From Candidatus Acidianus copahuensis (lineage in GTDB: Archaea > Thermoproteota > Thermoprotei_A > Sulfolobales > Sulfolobaceae), in the NCBI RefSeq assembly GCF_000632495.1, contig NZ_JFZT01000062.1, forward strand, positions 1 to 49,491: 49,491 bases of DNA, read 5' to 3'. The position numbers and the translations under genes were made by a program. The notes beneath the pieces were generated by a model, which made no database searches, was not told where the DNA came from, and worked only from the letters and a program-made list of their open reading frames with translations. Below, piece by piece: positions 15,403 to 23,668 of the stretch; position 1 is the stretch's first letter; every line of letters begins with the position of its first letter.

Positions 15403-16935
15403 ATGAGAAAAATACCCCGGACGATGTCTACGCAACATCCAGACAACGCTAAGGTACCGGATTGGTCAAAAGGCGAGGTAATTGAAGGAGATGATGAAGT
15501 AGTTGAAGCGTATTACTCGTATCTGAACTTAAAAATCCATGAAGTTATGTGGGATGCTGAAGGAAAGGATGTTGATACACATGTTGTGAGAAAATTACTT
15601 TCAAATTACTCCGAATATTTTAGGGAAAAGATAATAGGCGAGGATATTTTTCTTACTTATAGACTTCCTAATCCTAAAATTGAGGGAGCAGAAAGAAAGG
15701 TTTTCGCAGAGACTATGGAAAGCATTCCAATAGCCTACGACTTAGCTAAGGAATTCTATAAGGGAGAAAAGATACCTGTCTTTGAAGTAATCTTGCCTTT
15801 TACAACTTCTCCTGAAGAGATAATATCAGTCTCAAAGTACTATGAAAAAGCAGTATCAGGAGAAGAGGATATTGAACTCTATGACGGAATATATGTTAGA
15901 GATTTAGTGGGAGAAATGTATCCAAAGTCTATAGAGGTCATACCACTAATTGAAGATAAGGATTCCATGTTTAGAGTTAGGGATATAGTCACTGGCTACT
16001 TTAAGGTAATAAGGCCAAAGTACATGAGAGTATTCCTAGCGAGATCTGACCCCGCAATGAATTATGGTATGATCCCTGCTATTTTTATGGCAAAATATGC
16101 TTTAAGCACCTTATATTCTATCAAGAATGAAACTGGACTAGATATCTTTCCAATAATCGGTGTTGGTTCTCTTCCAATGAGGGGTCATTTAAATCCAATA
16201 AACTATCGAAACGCTTTAGAGGAATATGATGGAGTTTACACGTTCACAATACAGTCTGCTTTTAAATATGATTATGATGAACCAATAGTAAAGGACGCTA
16301 TATCAAAAATAAACGAATACACAGTTAAGGAACCTAGAATATTTACTAATAATGAAGAAGAAATCCTTAAAAAAATAGTTGAAGGGTACGTTTCTACATA
16401 CCAGCCTATTATAGAGTCACTTGCTCCTGCAATAAATTATATCGCTCTTAACTTACCAAGAAGAAGGGCTAGAAAATTACATATAAGCTTATTTGGTTAT
16501 GCCAGAAGTACAGGAAAAGTAACCCTTCCAAGAGCCATTAGCTTTGTGGGTTCCCTTTACTCTTTGGGTATACCTCCAGAGATTATTGGCCTTTCTTCTC
16601 TCTCAAGGTTAAGTGAGGAAGAGTGGAATTTTCTTAGAGAAAACTATAAGAAAATGGAAATAGATTTGCGAGAAAGTGCAAAATTTATAAATCCTGATGC
16701 TTTGGACAGAATAAAAGATATATGGAATTTAGACGAATGGGTAACATGGAAAATCAAGCAAGACTTAGATTTCCTTGAAAACAATCTAGGAATACCTATT
16801 GGCGGATCTGACTATGAATCCAAAAAACATGTTCTTCTTTCGTCGCTAGCTTTGCTTGCATGTAAGGAGAAGAGAGAGGAAGAATTAAGAGAGTATATAA
16901 GAGAAATGGCCATACTAAGAAAATCATTAGGCTAA
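15403..16935 (+). CDS. ppcA: Archaeal-type phosphoenolpyruvate carboxylase
   Basis: The 510-residue enzyme carboxylates PEP with bicarbonate to oxaloacetate and feeds the citric acid cycle. It is the short archaeal form, about half the length of bacterial PEPC. The N-terminus RTMSTQHPDNA, the GVGSLPMRGHLNP segment and the Arg-rich region LPRRRARKLHISLFGYAR are characteristic of that family. The start MRKIPRTMSTQHPDN sits about 50 bp from the divergent peroxiredoxin gene. The stop overlaps the convergent amidase by 4 bp. Confidence 0.96.
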   Translation: MRKIPRTMSTQHPDNAKVPDWSKGEVIEGDDEVVEAYYSYLNLKIHEVMWDAEGKDVDTHVVRKLLSNYSEYFREKIIGEDIFLTYRLPNPKIEGAERKVFAETMESIPIAYDLAKEFYKGEKIPVFEVILPFTTSPEEIISVSKYYEKAVSGEEDIELYDGIYVRDLVGEMYPKSIEVIPLIEDKDSMFRVRDIVTGYFKVIRPKYMRVFLARSDPAMNYGMIPAIFMAKYALSTLYSIKNETGLDIFPIIGVGSLPMRGHLNPINYRNALEEYDGVYTFTIQSAFKYDYDEPIVKDAISKINEYTVKEPRIFTNNEEEILKKIVEGYVSTYQPIIESLAPAINYIALNLPRRRARKLHISLFGYARSTGKVTLPRAISFVGSLYSLGIPPEIIGLSSLSRLSEEEWNFLRENYKKMEIDLRESAKFINPDALDRIKDIWNLDEWVTWKIKQDLDFLENNLGIPIGGSDYESKKHVLLSSLALLACKEKREEELREYIREMAILRKSLG

Positions 16936-18122
16936 CTGTTTCCACCAACTGTCTCAACTATTTTACTTGCTACGTCCAATACGATACCGTCCTCATAAGG
17001 AGTTCCACTAACCATAAGCCCAATTGGTAGACCATTAATGGAGGATAAAGGAAGAGTAATAGATGGTGCGCCAACAAGGTTAAAGAGCTCAGTGTTTGAA
17101 ACTAGAACAGATCTAAACTCCTTTTCTTTCCCTACTACGTCGCTAATCCTAGGAGCTGGTATTTTTGTCGTAGGAGAAAGGAGTACATCAATTTCCCTCA
17201 ACGATTTAATATATTCTTCAACAACAAAAGCTCTGGCCCTTAAAGCGTCAACATAATCAACAGCCCTTATTTTAAGACCTTGAAGTAAAATATCCTTAAC
17301 ATCTGGGAAATACATTCCTGGAGAGCTCTCTATCCATTCCCTATGATATGAAGCGCCTTCGGCAAGCGCTATAGTTCCACGTATATTTGAACCAAAACCT
17401 TGCAGAAAGTTCATATTTACTTCCACTAGATCGAAGATTGAGGAGAGCTTATTGAGAACGGGCTTTAATGCATGTGATGATTCATCCTCTCCAAAAAGGA
17501 AAATTCCAGCTCTAGGTCTTCTTCTAGCTTCAGTTGTTAATATATGACCCATTTCTGGAGGAACAACTGCCTCTAAAACATTCCAGATAGTTTCTACATC
17601 TCTAGCTATAAAGCCTACTGTGTCAAGAGTCCAACTAAACGGAATTATCCCATCAGTAGGTATTACGCCTGTAGTTGGCTTAAAACCAACTACTCCGCAA
17701 AGGGATGCAGGAATCCTTATAGATCCTCCAGTATCAGTGCCTATACCTATATCTACCATGTTTAATGCCACTGCTGCAGCGGAACCTCCACTTGAACCAC
17801 CAGTTATCCTTTCCGGATCAACTGGGTTTTTAGCTGGACCGCCTATTGAGGAAGTATTTGTTGCACCTATTGCGAATTCGTGAGTATTTGTTTTTCCACG
17901 TATTGTCCCGCCTTGATCTAGGATTCTTTTAACTATCCACGCATCATTATCTGGGACGTAATCCTTTAGGATTCTAGAGCCAGCAGTAGTCTTCACACCT
18001 TTGGTAATTATAATATCCTTGATCCCGAAGGTCAGACCAGATAGCTTTCCTTTACTTTTACCTTTGATCTCTTTAATCGTTATGAACGCATTGTACTTTG
18101 TATTTAATTCTTCTAACATCAT
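16932..18122 (-). CDS. Amidase-signature family hydrolase
   Basis: The 396-residue protein has the Ser-cisSer-Lys triad of the amidase signature family. The Lys is in LTFGIKDII, the cis-Ser in GGSSGGSAAAVA, and the nucleophile in GTDTGGSIRIPASLCGVVGFKPT. Such enzymes hydrolyse amide bonds; GatA is a member, but no gatB or gatC is near. It is shorter than most GatA proteins (about 470-480), so an aliphatic or unknown amidase is more likely. The start may be either of two adjacent ATGs (18122 or 18119). It follows the 149-residue unknown gene by 11 bp and is probably in one operon with it. Confidence 0.9.
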   Translation of the reverse strand: MMLEELNTKYNAFITIKEIKGKSKGKLSGLTFGIKDIIITKGVKTTAGSRILKDYVPDNDAWIVKRILDQGGTIRGKTNTHEFAIGATNTSSIGGPAKNPVDPERITGGSSGGSAAAVALNMVDIGIGTDTGGSIRIPASLCGVVGFKPTTGVIPTDGIIPFSWTLDTVGFIARDVETIWNVLEAVVPPEMGHILTTEARRRPRAGIFLFGEDESSHALKPVLNKLSSIFDLVEVNMNFLQGFGSNIRGTIALAEGASYHREWIESSPGMYFPDVKDILLQGLKIRAVDYVDALRARAFVVEEYIKSLREIDVLLSPTTKIPAPRISDVVGKEKEFRSVLVSNTELFNLVGAPSITLPLSSINGLPIGLMVSGTPYEDGIVLDVASKIVETVGGNS

Positions 18123-18133
18123 CTTCTTTCACT

Positions 18134-18583
18134 TCAAACATCGGTTTGGGCAATTTTTTTGAGAGAAAGTCTTCTGAGCTCATTTATAACTTCCTCTACC
18201 TCCTTATTAATTTCGTCCCTACTTATACCACTTTCTTCAGCTTTTTTAAGAACTATATCCTCAACTTTAGCGTAATTTTTATACGTTTCATTAAGCTTTC
18301 TCCAGTCTATTCCTTTGAGGACTTCCGAAATCCTTTTGCTATAAGATAATTTGCCCTCAAGCATAAGTACAGCTATTATAGGATAGCCCACATATCCTCT
18401 AAATTTAGTTCCATTATCGTCACTAAAAGCAGAATCATCCCTAATAAATACTCTATATTTTCTATCGCCTTCAGATGAGATAACTTCGTACTCTTCTTCT
18501 CCTTTTTTCTTTATCCTGCCGTCTGATATTGCTCCTAAGGCCTCAAGAACTTTTATTCTAGGTGGAAGCTTTAACTTAACCAT
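18134..18583 (-). CDS. Uncharacterised protein, likely conserved in Sulfolobales
   Basis: I do not recognise this 149-residue protein. It starts with a small basic region (PPRIKVLEALGAISDGRIKKK) and a beta-rich middle (EEYEVISSEGDRKYRVFIRDD). It continues with a hydrophobic stretch (VGYPIIAVLMLEGKL) and a charged helical tail (about 90-145). It has no signal peptide and no clear transmembrane segment. It lies 11 bp upstream of the amidase and is probably co-transcribed with it. Confidence 0.75.
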   Translation of the reverse strand: MVKLKLPPRIKVLEALGAISDGRIKKKGEEEYEVISSEGDRKYRVFIRDDSAFSDDNGTKFRGYVGYPIIAVLMLEGKLSYSKRISEVLKGIDWRKLNETYKNYAKVEDIVLKKAEESGISRDEINKEVEEVINELRRLSLKKIAQTDV

Positions 18584-18655
18584 GATAAATTCTATTGTAA
18601 ACCGCTATAATAACCTAGAAGGATTTATTATCTCTGTATTAAGAGATTGATAATA

Positions 18656-19045
18656 ATGGCAATTAGAGAACTGATCTCGAGATCCCCTGTAATCGTATCA
18701 CCCGACGCTACTATAGTGGATGCATCAAAAGAAATGAAAAAGGAAGGAGTAGGATCCCTACTAGTTATGGAAGGAGGTTCTCCAGTAGGAATAGTGACAG
18801 AAAGAGATATTATATACGCAATTGCTGACGATCTCCCATTAAATGCTAAGGTTAGAGATCTAATGAGCACAAACTTAGTTTCTGCTGAAGCGTCTACTGA
18901 AATAGGTGATGCGGCAATTCTTATGACAACTAATAAAATTCGTCACTTAGTAGTAACTGATAAAGGAAAAGTTATAGGCGTTATATCATTGAGAGACGTA
19001 GCAAGGGCTTTAGGACTGATAACCACTGACCTAGTTATCTGGTAG
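18656..19045 (+). CDS. CBS-domain pair protein
   Basis: The product of about 129 residues is a single Bateman module: two CBS domains at about 5-58 and 68-122. Repeated motifs are VIVSPDATIVDASKEM, GIVTERDIIYAI, LVSAEASTEIGDAAILM and GVISLRDVARAL. Such free-standing modules bind adenine nucleotides or SAM and regulate partners. The ATG at 18656 is preferred over a TTG at 18647 (three extra residues). A TATA-like tttatta at about 18623-18629 supports a leaderless start. It is divergent from the 149-residue unknown gene. Confidence 0.88.
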   Translation: MAIRELISRSPVIVSPDATIVDASKEMKKEGVGSLLVMEGGSPVGIVTERDIIYAIADDLPLNAKVRDLMSTNLVSAEASTEIGDAAILMTTNKIRHLVVTDKGKVIGVISLRDVARALGLITTDLVIW

Positions 19046-19436
19046 TTCGTTTGTTTTTAGTGTTTAAATCATTTTTAATATCTCGTTAAATTCATCCTGC
19101 TTTCCATGGAGAGTCTATAGACGTAGTGTGTGTTGTCACCATATTCTCTACTGACTATGTTTAACGAACTAAATAGTAACGGAAGACTTATTATGTGTAA
19201 CTATTATAAATTTTACTATTATAAAACGAAATTAAAAAAAATAACTCGCCTGTATTAAGAAATTGCGTCAACTCTATTAATAAAATTGTTTATAGAAAAA
19301 TACGGTAAACCTTCCGATAGTAATTACGATTTTCGTTTTTGTCAAGGGATCGTGAAACTGTTTCTGATTCTAGTGTAACAAAAGGAAATACATGCTTAAC
19401 CTATATTGGCACTACGAATACTTGATGTAAATTAAG
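19046..19436. other. AT-rich intergenic stretch before tRNA-Glu
   Basis: I see no gene or clear RNA in this stretch between the CBS gene and the tRNA 3' end. It is AT-rich and has stops in all frames. tRNA genes are frequent integration targets, but I find no repeat of the tRNA 3' end here. Confidence 0.5.
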
Positions 19437-19437
19437 T

Positions 19438-19527
19438 GCTCCGGCCGGGATTTGAACCCGGGCCGCGGGCTTGAGAGGCCCGCATACTCTCGGCCGAACA
19501 ACGTTGACCGGGCTATACTACCGGAGC
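19438..19527 (-). tRNA. tRNA-Glu (CTC) with a D-arm intron
   Basis: On the minus strand the gene folds with acceptor arms gctccgg/ccggagc, anticodon stem cgggc/gcccg, loop ctctcaa (anticodon CTC), and T arm ccggg-ttcaaat-cccgg. The discriminator base would be 19437 (A). The gene is 90 nt instead of about 74. The excess of about 16 nt (19488-19503) lies between gtat-agcccggtcaa and gtat, in the 3' part of the D loop. Removing it restores a 4-bp D stem gtat/gtat, so it is a non-canonical intron. No CCA is encoded. A TATA-like box lies at 19549-19558, inside the 3' end of the next gene. Confidence 0.93.
19488..19503 (-). other. Inferred intron in the tRNA-Glu D loop (about 16 nt)
   Basis: The inserted segment on the minus strand is cgttgttcggccgaga. 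It contains the self-complementary tcggccga. The boundary is ambiguous by one base because an A is present on both sides. Archaeal tRNA introns at non-canonical sites are cut by the EndA splicing endonuclease at a bulge-helix-bulge motif; the exact fold was not resolved here. Confidence 0.75.
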
Positions 19528-19541
19528 AATTTCCTCTTTTG

Positions 19542-20024
19542 TTATTCTATATTTAAAAGTTTCTTTATGTTCCTTACTACTTCCTCTTCTCTTCCAACTA
19601 CGAATTCCGCGTAAACTATTTCGTTATACGCTATAACAAAACCGGAATTTTCTGGAAGTATTTGAAAGTTATAGCCTCTTTCCTTTCTAATTCCTCTAAG
19701 TATTCTCTTGAAGCCGGCTTGAGAGATCGAGTATCTAAACTCTCCATCTTTCTTAACATCTGCATCAGCAGTTCGTAAAAGCCTTTTCATTAACTTACCC
19801 AATCCCACATGGATGAGCTCAACATTAGTTATTCCCCTTTCCCTTAACTTTGCAGGTAGCTCAAATTCCCTGTCTACCTCTCCTCTAATCTTGATAATCC
19901 CTTTAATTTCCTTATTCCATGAGCTGATTTCTTTTCTACACTCTCTCTCAATAGTCCTTATTCCCTTTGCATCACCAATCCATGAAAGTAAATAGGCTTC
20001 CCTAATCCTATCAATGCAGTTCAT
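19542..20024 (-). CDS. Uncharacterised protein coupled to the 198-residue unknown gene
   Basis: I do not recognise this 160-residue protein. It is rich in Arg, Lys and Glu and has two or three short conserved-looking segments (WIGDAKGIRTIERECRKEI, RFELPAKLRERGITNVEL-like, YSISQAGFKRILRGIRKERGY). It has no membrane segment. Its ATG overlaps the stop of the upstream 198-residue gene by 4 bp, so the two are translationally coupled. Its 3' end carries the tRNA-Glu promoter. Confidence 0.75.
   Translation of the reverse strand: MNCIDRIREAYLLSWIGDAKGIRTIERECRKEISSWNKEIKGIIKIRGEVDREFELPAKLRERGITNVELIHVGLGKLMKRLLRTADADVKKDGEFRYSISQAGFKRILRGIRKERGYNFQILPENSGFVIAYNEIVYAEFVVGREEEVVRNIKKLLNIE
19549..19558 (-). 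promoter_or_regulatory. TATA-like box for tRNA-Glu
   Basis: The minus strand reads ttttaaatat, about 22-31 nt upstream of the tRNA 5' end (19527). It lies inside the last codons of the 160-residue unknown gene. Confidence 0.55.
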
Positions 20025-20617
20025 GGTCTCACCACAACGCCAAGTACTTTATCTTCGTTTAAAAAAACATAGAAGAGCAAGGAAAAGTTATCTGGATACC
20101 TTAAGATCTCGCTCGAAATTAAGTCCTTCTCTAAGCCTCTCTTCAAATAGTCTTTCTTATAAAATACAGATGATCTAGTATTCATAAATACTAAGCCTTC
20201 TTTACCTAGAAAATCTATCAATTTAGGATATTTATTTACTTCAATTACCATATCGGTCAATATACCCATGAATTTAGAAACTCTCATCCTCACAACGTCT
20301 GTTATCCCTATACCAAACTTTACATCCATCAGCACAGAGGTAATTGCTTCTCCCAGACTACCTGAGATATCTCCAGACATGTATTTCCAGCTATTCGCAT
20401 GATAAGGATAGTTAAACCCTATTCCTTCAATATTTCGTGATGAGAAAAACCCAGCTATTGTAACTAAGTGTGGGTCGATAGTTACTTCCTCTGTTCTTCC
20501 TCCCTCCTCTTCGTAAGTTTGTATTATGCCATTAACTACAACCTGTAAATCTTTATCACTATCCCTTTTAAAATGAGGTATCATATCTGAATAAACGTCG
20601 ATCCAGGTAACTCTCAC
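20021..20617 (-). CDS. Uncharacterised 198-residue protein
   Basis: I do not recognise this protein. It starts MRVTWIDVYSDMIPHFKRDSDKDLQVVVNG. It has HANSWKYMSGD (about 87-97), a Gly/Val-rich middle (SVLMDVKFGIGITDVVRMRVSKFMG) and a basic C-terminal part. No nucleotide-binding motif or signal peptide is visible. It is the first gene of a two-gene operon with the 160-residue protein, and lies 60 bp from the acryloyl-CoA reductase-like gene in the same direction, so it may also belong to that transcription unit. Confidence 0.75.
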   Translation of the reverse strand: MRVTWIDVYSDMIPHFKRDSDKDLQVVVNGIIQTYEEEGGRTEEVTIDPHLVTIAGFFSSRNIEGIGFNYPYHANSWKYMSGDISGSLGEAITSVLMDVKFGIGITDVVRMRVSKFMGILTDMVIEVNKYPKLIDFLGKEGLVFMNTRSSVFYKKDYLKRGLEKDLISSEILRYPDNFSLLFYVFLNEDKVLGVVVRP

Positions 20618-20677
20618 ATGGAATTTCTGATACTTTGAAATAAAAGCTTATATAGTCATCAAAAACTAGAAAAATCG

Positions 20678-21679
20678 CTAAGGCTTTAGAAGGATCTTAC
20701 CAATCTTGTTTTTATCCTTTAGCATTTCATATCCCTTATCTATTTCATCAATGCTTACTGTTCCAGCAATTACTGGCTTTATTTTACCTTCAGCGGTAAG
20801 TTTTAGAGCTGCCTCATCGTCCTTCCTAGTTGCACTCGCATGACCTATTATTTCTATGTCCTTGAGAATCATATAACCTAGTTTAAGATTATAACCCTCG
20901 GCCGGATTTACGTTACCTATTTGCACAATTCTTCCTCCCATCCAAAGGGACTTCAACGCTTCGTCAAAGGTAGGAGTTCCAACAGTGTCTATTACGACAT
21001 TAACATCATCGAGTTTCTTCGCTTCATCGGCGAACTTTCTTCCAACAATCACATGATCTGCAAAACTAGATAAAGTTTTAGATTTCTCCTCAGACGTGGT
21101 TACTGCAATCACTTTAGCTCCTAACGCTTTAGCAACCTGTAGTGCGTGAATTCCGACTCCTCCACTAGCTCCTGTCACTAACACTGTTTCTCCCTCTCTC
21201 AGTTTAGCTCTCATTAAACCTCTGTAAAGCATACCTGTAACACAAGGTACTAGGACGGCCCCTTCATCTGATGTGCCTTTTGGCACTTTAATTAGGCTAG
21301 TCACTTTTATCAGTGCTTTCTCTGCAAAAAAGCCATTAAGTTCCTCAGAATAACCTAATCTAGCGTGACAGTAAGCCTCTTCTCCTACCTTACAATAACT
21401 ACAGGTCCCATCAGGAGCGTAAAGCATAGAGATCACTTTATCCCCCTCGTTAAAGCCTTCTACATCTTCTCCAACTTCCTCAATTGTCCCAACAACTTCG
21501 TGTCCTAGAACCACAGGGTATTTCATCCTTGGATAATATCCCTCTAACTGAAGCAAATCCCTATAGCATAAAGCCGCTCTATCAACTCTTATAACTACTT
21601 CTCCTTTTCCAGGACGTGGATCCTCTATATCCCTTATTTTATATCCCTCTTTTTTGCCCGTAACAACTACCGCTTTCAT
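20678..21679 (-). CDS. Acryloyl-CoA reductase-like MDR oxidoreductase
   Basis: This 333-residue medium-chain dehydrogenase/reductase closely resembles, from memory, the characterised NADPH-dependent acryloyl-CoA reductase of Sulfolobus tokodaii and Metallosphaera sedula. That enzyme makes propionyl-CoA in the 3-hydroxypropionate/4-hydroxybutyrate cycle. Visible motifs are RVDRAALCYRDLLQLEGYYPRMKYPVVLGHE, a structural-zinc loop (GTCSYCKVGEEAYC), and the Rossmann segment VLVTGASGGVGIHALQVAKALGAKVIAVTT. The catalytic zinc Cys is at ALCYRD. The identification rests on recalled similarity; a generic zinc alcohol dehydrogenase is the alternative. Confidence 0.85.
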   Translation of the reverse strand: MKAVVVTGKKEGYKIRDIEDPRPGKGEVVIRVDRAALCYRDLLQLEGYYPRMKYPVVLGHEVVGTIEEVGEDVEGFNEGDKVISMLYAPDGTCSYCKVGEEAYCHARLGYSEELNGFFAEKALIKVTSLIKVPKGTSDEGAVLVPCVTGMLYRGLMRAKLREGETVLVTGASGGVGIHALQVAKALGAKVIAVTTSEEKSKTLSSFADHVIVGRKFADEAKKLDDVNVVIDTVGTPTFDEALKSLWMGGRIVQIGNVNPAEGYNLKLGYMILKDIEIIGHASATRKDDEAALKLTAEGKIKPVIAGTVSIDEIDKGYEMLKDKNKIGKILLKP

Positions 21680-22230
21680 CGCTTAAACATGTTTATACAA
21701 ACTAAAAAAAGTTGTTAGAAGAGTTATATAAGGAATGAAAATTACGAATTGATATATTACTACCATCATTAGTATTATAGTACAGAGACTTTTATATTTA
21801 AGCATGTTTTAAATTATTTCCAGAAGCTAATAAAAACCTAACAGAACCAATTAGAAGATAAACAGATTTAAGATAAGCTATCCCCTAACCTCTTGATCAG
21901 CCTTTCTGCTTAATCTTCCAGACTTGAACTCACTATTACGACAGTGAAAGTCTATTTTGTGAAATCATTTCAACAAACCTCGTAAGTATAGGGATTATGA
22001 GTTTCTAGAGTTCATACAACTTAATTATTCTATGAATACTGTACCACATCACCAAATCAATTACGACTCATATTAGCAATATGAAGAATATATTATAAAT
22101 AAGTTTATATACCTTAAGTGATATTTATTTCCTTTACACAAAGAAATTCTGTCCTCTTAACCTTCATTAGACTAAAACAGAAAAATCTCAGTTTCATTGT
22201 CCAGTGTAATTTATCTTCGTTTAACCAAAC
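21680..22230. other. 551-bp region with a transposase relic
   Basis: It is AT-rich and has no intact frame. It contains relic B (21982-22100) and short pseudo-palindromes. The upstream part (21680-21860) presumably holds the promoter of the minus-strand reductase gene. I see nothing else that I can name. Confidence 0.5.
21982..22100 (+). pseudogene. Decayed transposase fragment (relic B)
   Basis: One frame reads RKYRDYEFLEFIQLNY then QINYDS before stops. It keeps the same spacing of identities as relic A at 1295-1450: a partly matching start, the 14-mer aatcaattacgact at 73 bp (72 bp in relic A), and atattat 21 bp further on in both. Both probably descend from the same IS family. The gene is too decayed to name. 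Confidence 0.35.
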
Positions 22231-22542
22231 ATGATATCAATAACTAAAAATGAAACGATAGAAAAGGTAAAAGATGAGCTCATTAAAGATTTGACAAAAG
22301 TAAAGAAAGGTGAAATTTATTTCTATTCTAGGAGAATTATATCCTACAAGTTCAATAACGAAGAACTTAGTCTAGTATTTAGAGGTGATAATTTCTCAAT
22401 TGTAGATATTTTTTATAGCGGTAATGATTCACAAATACTTGGTCTTTTAAATAAGTGGAAAAAAGATCAAAAAACAAAATCTTATACTAATTATATAAAT
22501 AACGTAAAATCTATGATTAAGGTATTATTAAACTTCTTATAG
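22231..22542 (+). CDS. Small uncharacterised protein
   Basis: This 103-residue basic protein is not recognised. It reads MISITKNETIEKVKDELIKDLTKVKKGEIYFYSRRIISYKF. Its N-terminus is helical and charged, and it lacks Cys and membrane segments. It is AT-rich compared with its neighbours and sits in an intergenic region with an IS relic. Its last 26 bp overlap the convergent alcohol dehydrogenase gene. It may be a genus-specific or mobile-element-associated gene. Confidence 0.5.
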   Translation: MISITKNETIEKVKDELIKDLTKVKKGEIYFYSRRIISYKFNNEELSLVFRGDNFSIVDIFYSGNDSQILGLLNKWKKDQKTKSYTNYINNVKSMIKVLLNFL

Positions 22543-23599
22543 CTTCTCCTTCTTCAAGTACTTTCACAGCTTCGTTGATCTCGTCGAGTTTATATCTTCC
22601 AGTTATCAACTTTGTTGGATCGTACTTACCTAATCTAACTAGATCTAATAGTCGTGGCATATCTACTCGTGGTCTACCGCCGTAATTTCCTGCTATAGTT
22701 ATCCCGTTTCTAACTATTGATGCTATTCTTACTGGGATGTCAGACGACGCTGGAGGTAATCCGACTAACACTACTCTACCTCCTATTCTAACGGAATCTG
22801 TCGCTATTCTAATAGTTTCCTCAACTCCTCCTGCCTCCACAACAACGTCTGCTCCCCCATTAGTTATTTGTCTTATAGCTTTCACTGCATCAGCTTCCTT
22901 TGAGTTTATTACATCAGTAGCGCCTAGATCTATCGCTCTGTCTAGCTTCCACTTTTTCGTACCAACAGCAATTATCCTCCCAGCTCCAGATGCCTTAAGC
23001 ATCTGAATCACTGAAAGGCCAACTCCTCCGACGCCTATTACTGCAACATTTTCTCCTGGTTCAACCTTTGCCTGCTCTATTGCTCCATATCCTGTTATTC
23101 CTGCACAGCTCAAAGGTGAAACTTTCTCTAAATCAAGTTCACTGGGAACTTTAGTCAAAGCGTTCTCTCCAACAATTGCATACTCAGCAAATCCTCCCCC
23201 TAGAAAAGTTCTTACTTCTTTTCCGTTCAATGTTATTCTAGTTGTTCCATCAAACATGGTCCCCTTCAGTCTCACAGATGCAAAGGTCTCACATAGATTC
23301 TCATGCCCAGAAATACAGTTCCTACAAACTCCGCATGGATGAATGAAAGCTGAGACAACTCTATCTCCAGGTTTCACTCTAGTTACTCCATGCCCTACTT
23401 CCTCTACTATGCCAGCGATTTCATGTCCAGCAATGACAGGCGGTGGAACAGGAGTCTTTCCCTCAAAAACGTTTACGTCAGAGTGACATAAACCAGTTGC
23501 TGTAACTTTAACCTTTACTTCTCCTGCTTTAGGTTCAGCAATCTCAACCTCTTCTATCTTAAGAGGTTCCTTATACTCATGTAAAACAGCGGCTCGCAT
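22517..23599 (-). CDS. Zinc-dependent alcohol dehydrogenase (MDR), possibly succinic semialdehyde reductase
   Basis: The 360-residue enzyme has the catalytic zinc motif TGLCHSDVNV and GHE, the structural-zinc loop (Cys at CGVCRNCISGHENLC) and the Rossmann segment VAVIGVGGVGLSVIQMLKASGAG. It resembles, from memory, the NADPH-dependent succinic semialdehyde reductase of Metallosphaera (3-HP/4-HB cycle). The adjacent hydroxyacyl-CoA dehydrogenase and acyl-CoA ligase fit that pathway. The ATG at 23599 (MRAAVLHEYKEP) is preferred over one at 23623: the family start is MRAAVLH-like and a TATA-like tttaaat lies near 23625. Substrate is inferred, not shown. Confidence 0.8.
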   Translation of the reverse strand: MRAAVLHEYKEPLKIEEVEIAEPKAGEVKVKVTATGLCHSDVNVFEGKTPVPPPVIAGHEIAGIVEEVGHGVTRVKPGDRVVSAFIHPCGVCRNCISGHENLCETFASVRLKGTMFDGTTRITLNGKEVRTFLGGGFAEYAIVGENALTKVPSELDLEKVSPLSCAGITGYGAIEQAKVEPGENVAVIGVGGVGLSVIQMLKASGAGRIIAVGTKKWKLDRAIDLGATDVINSKEADAVKAIRQITNGGADVVVEAGGVEETIRIATDSVRIGGRVVLVGLPPASSDIPVRIASIVRNGITIAGNYGGRPRVDMPRLLDLVRLGKYDPTKLITGRYKLDEINEAVKVLEEGEAIRSLIIP

Positions 23600-23619
23600 T
23601 TGTGTATAAGTGGATCCAA

Positions 23620-23632
23620 ACAATTTAAACCT
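23620..23632 (-). promoter_or_regulatory. TATA-like box for the alcohol dehydrogenase
   Basis: The minus strand reads ataaggtttaaat, placing the box about 21-33 nt upstream of the ATG at 23599. This favours a leaderless start there over the ATG at 23623. Confidence 0.4.
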
Positions 23633-23668
23633 TATTAAACTTATAACTGACTAACTGTTAGTTCTCTT

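Noticed and set aside
19046..19436. Integrated-element or attL/attR candidate next to tRNA-Glu
   Set aside because: No duplicated tRNA 3' end and no integrase were found in the window; the gap is plain AT-rich sequence.
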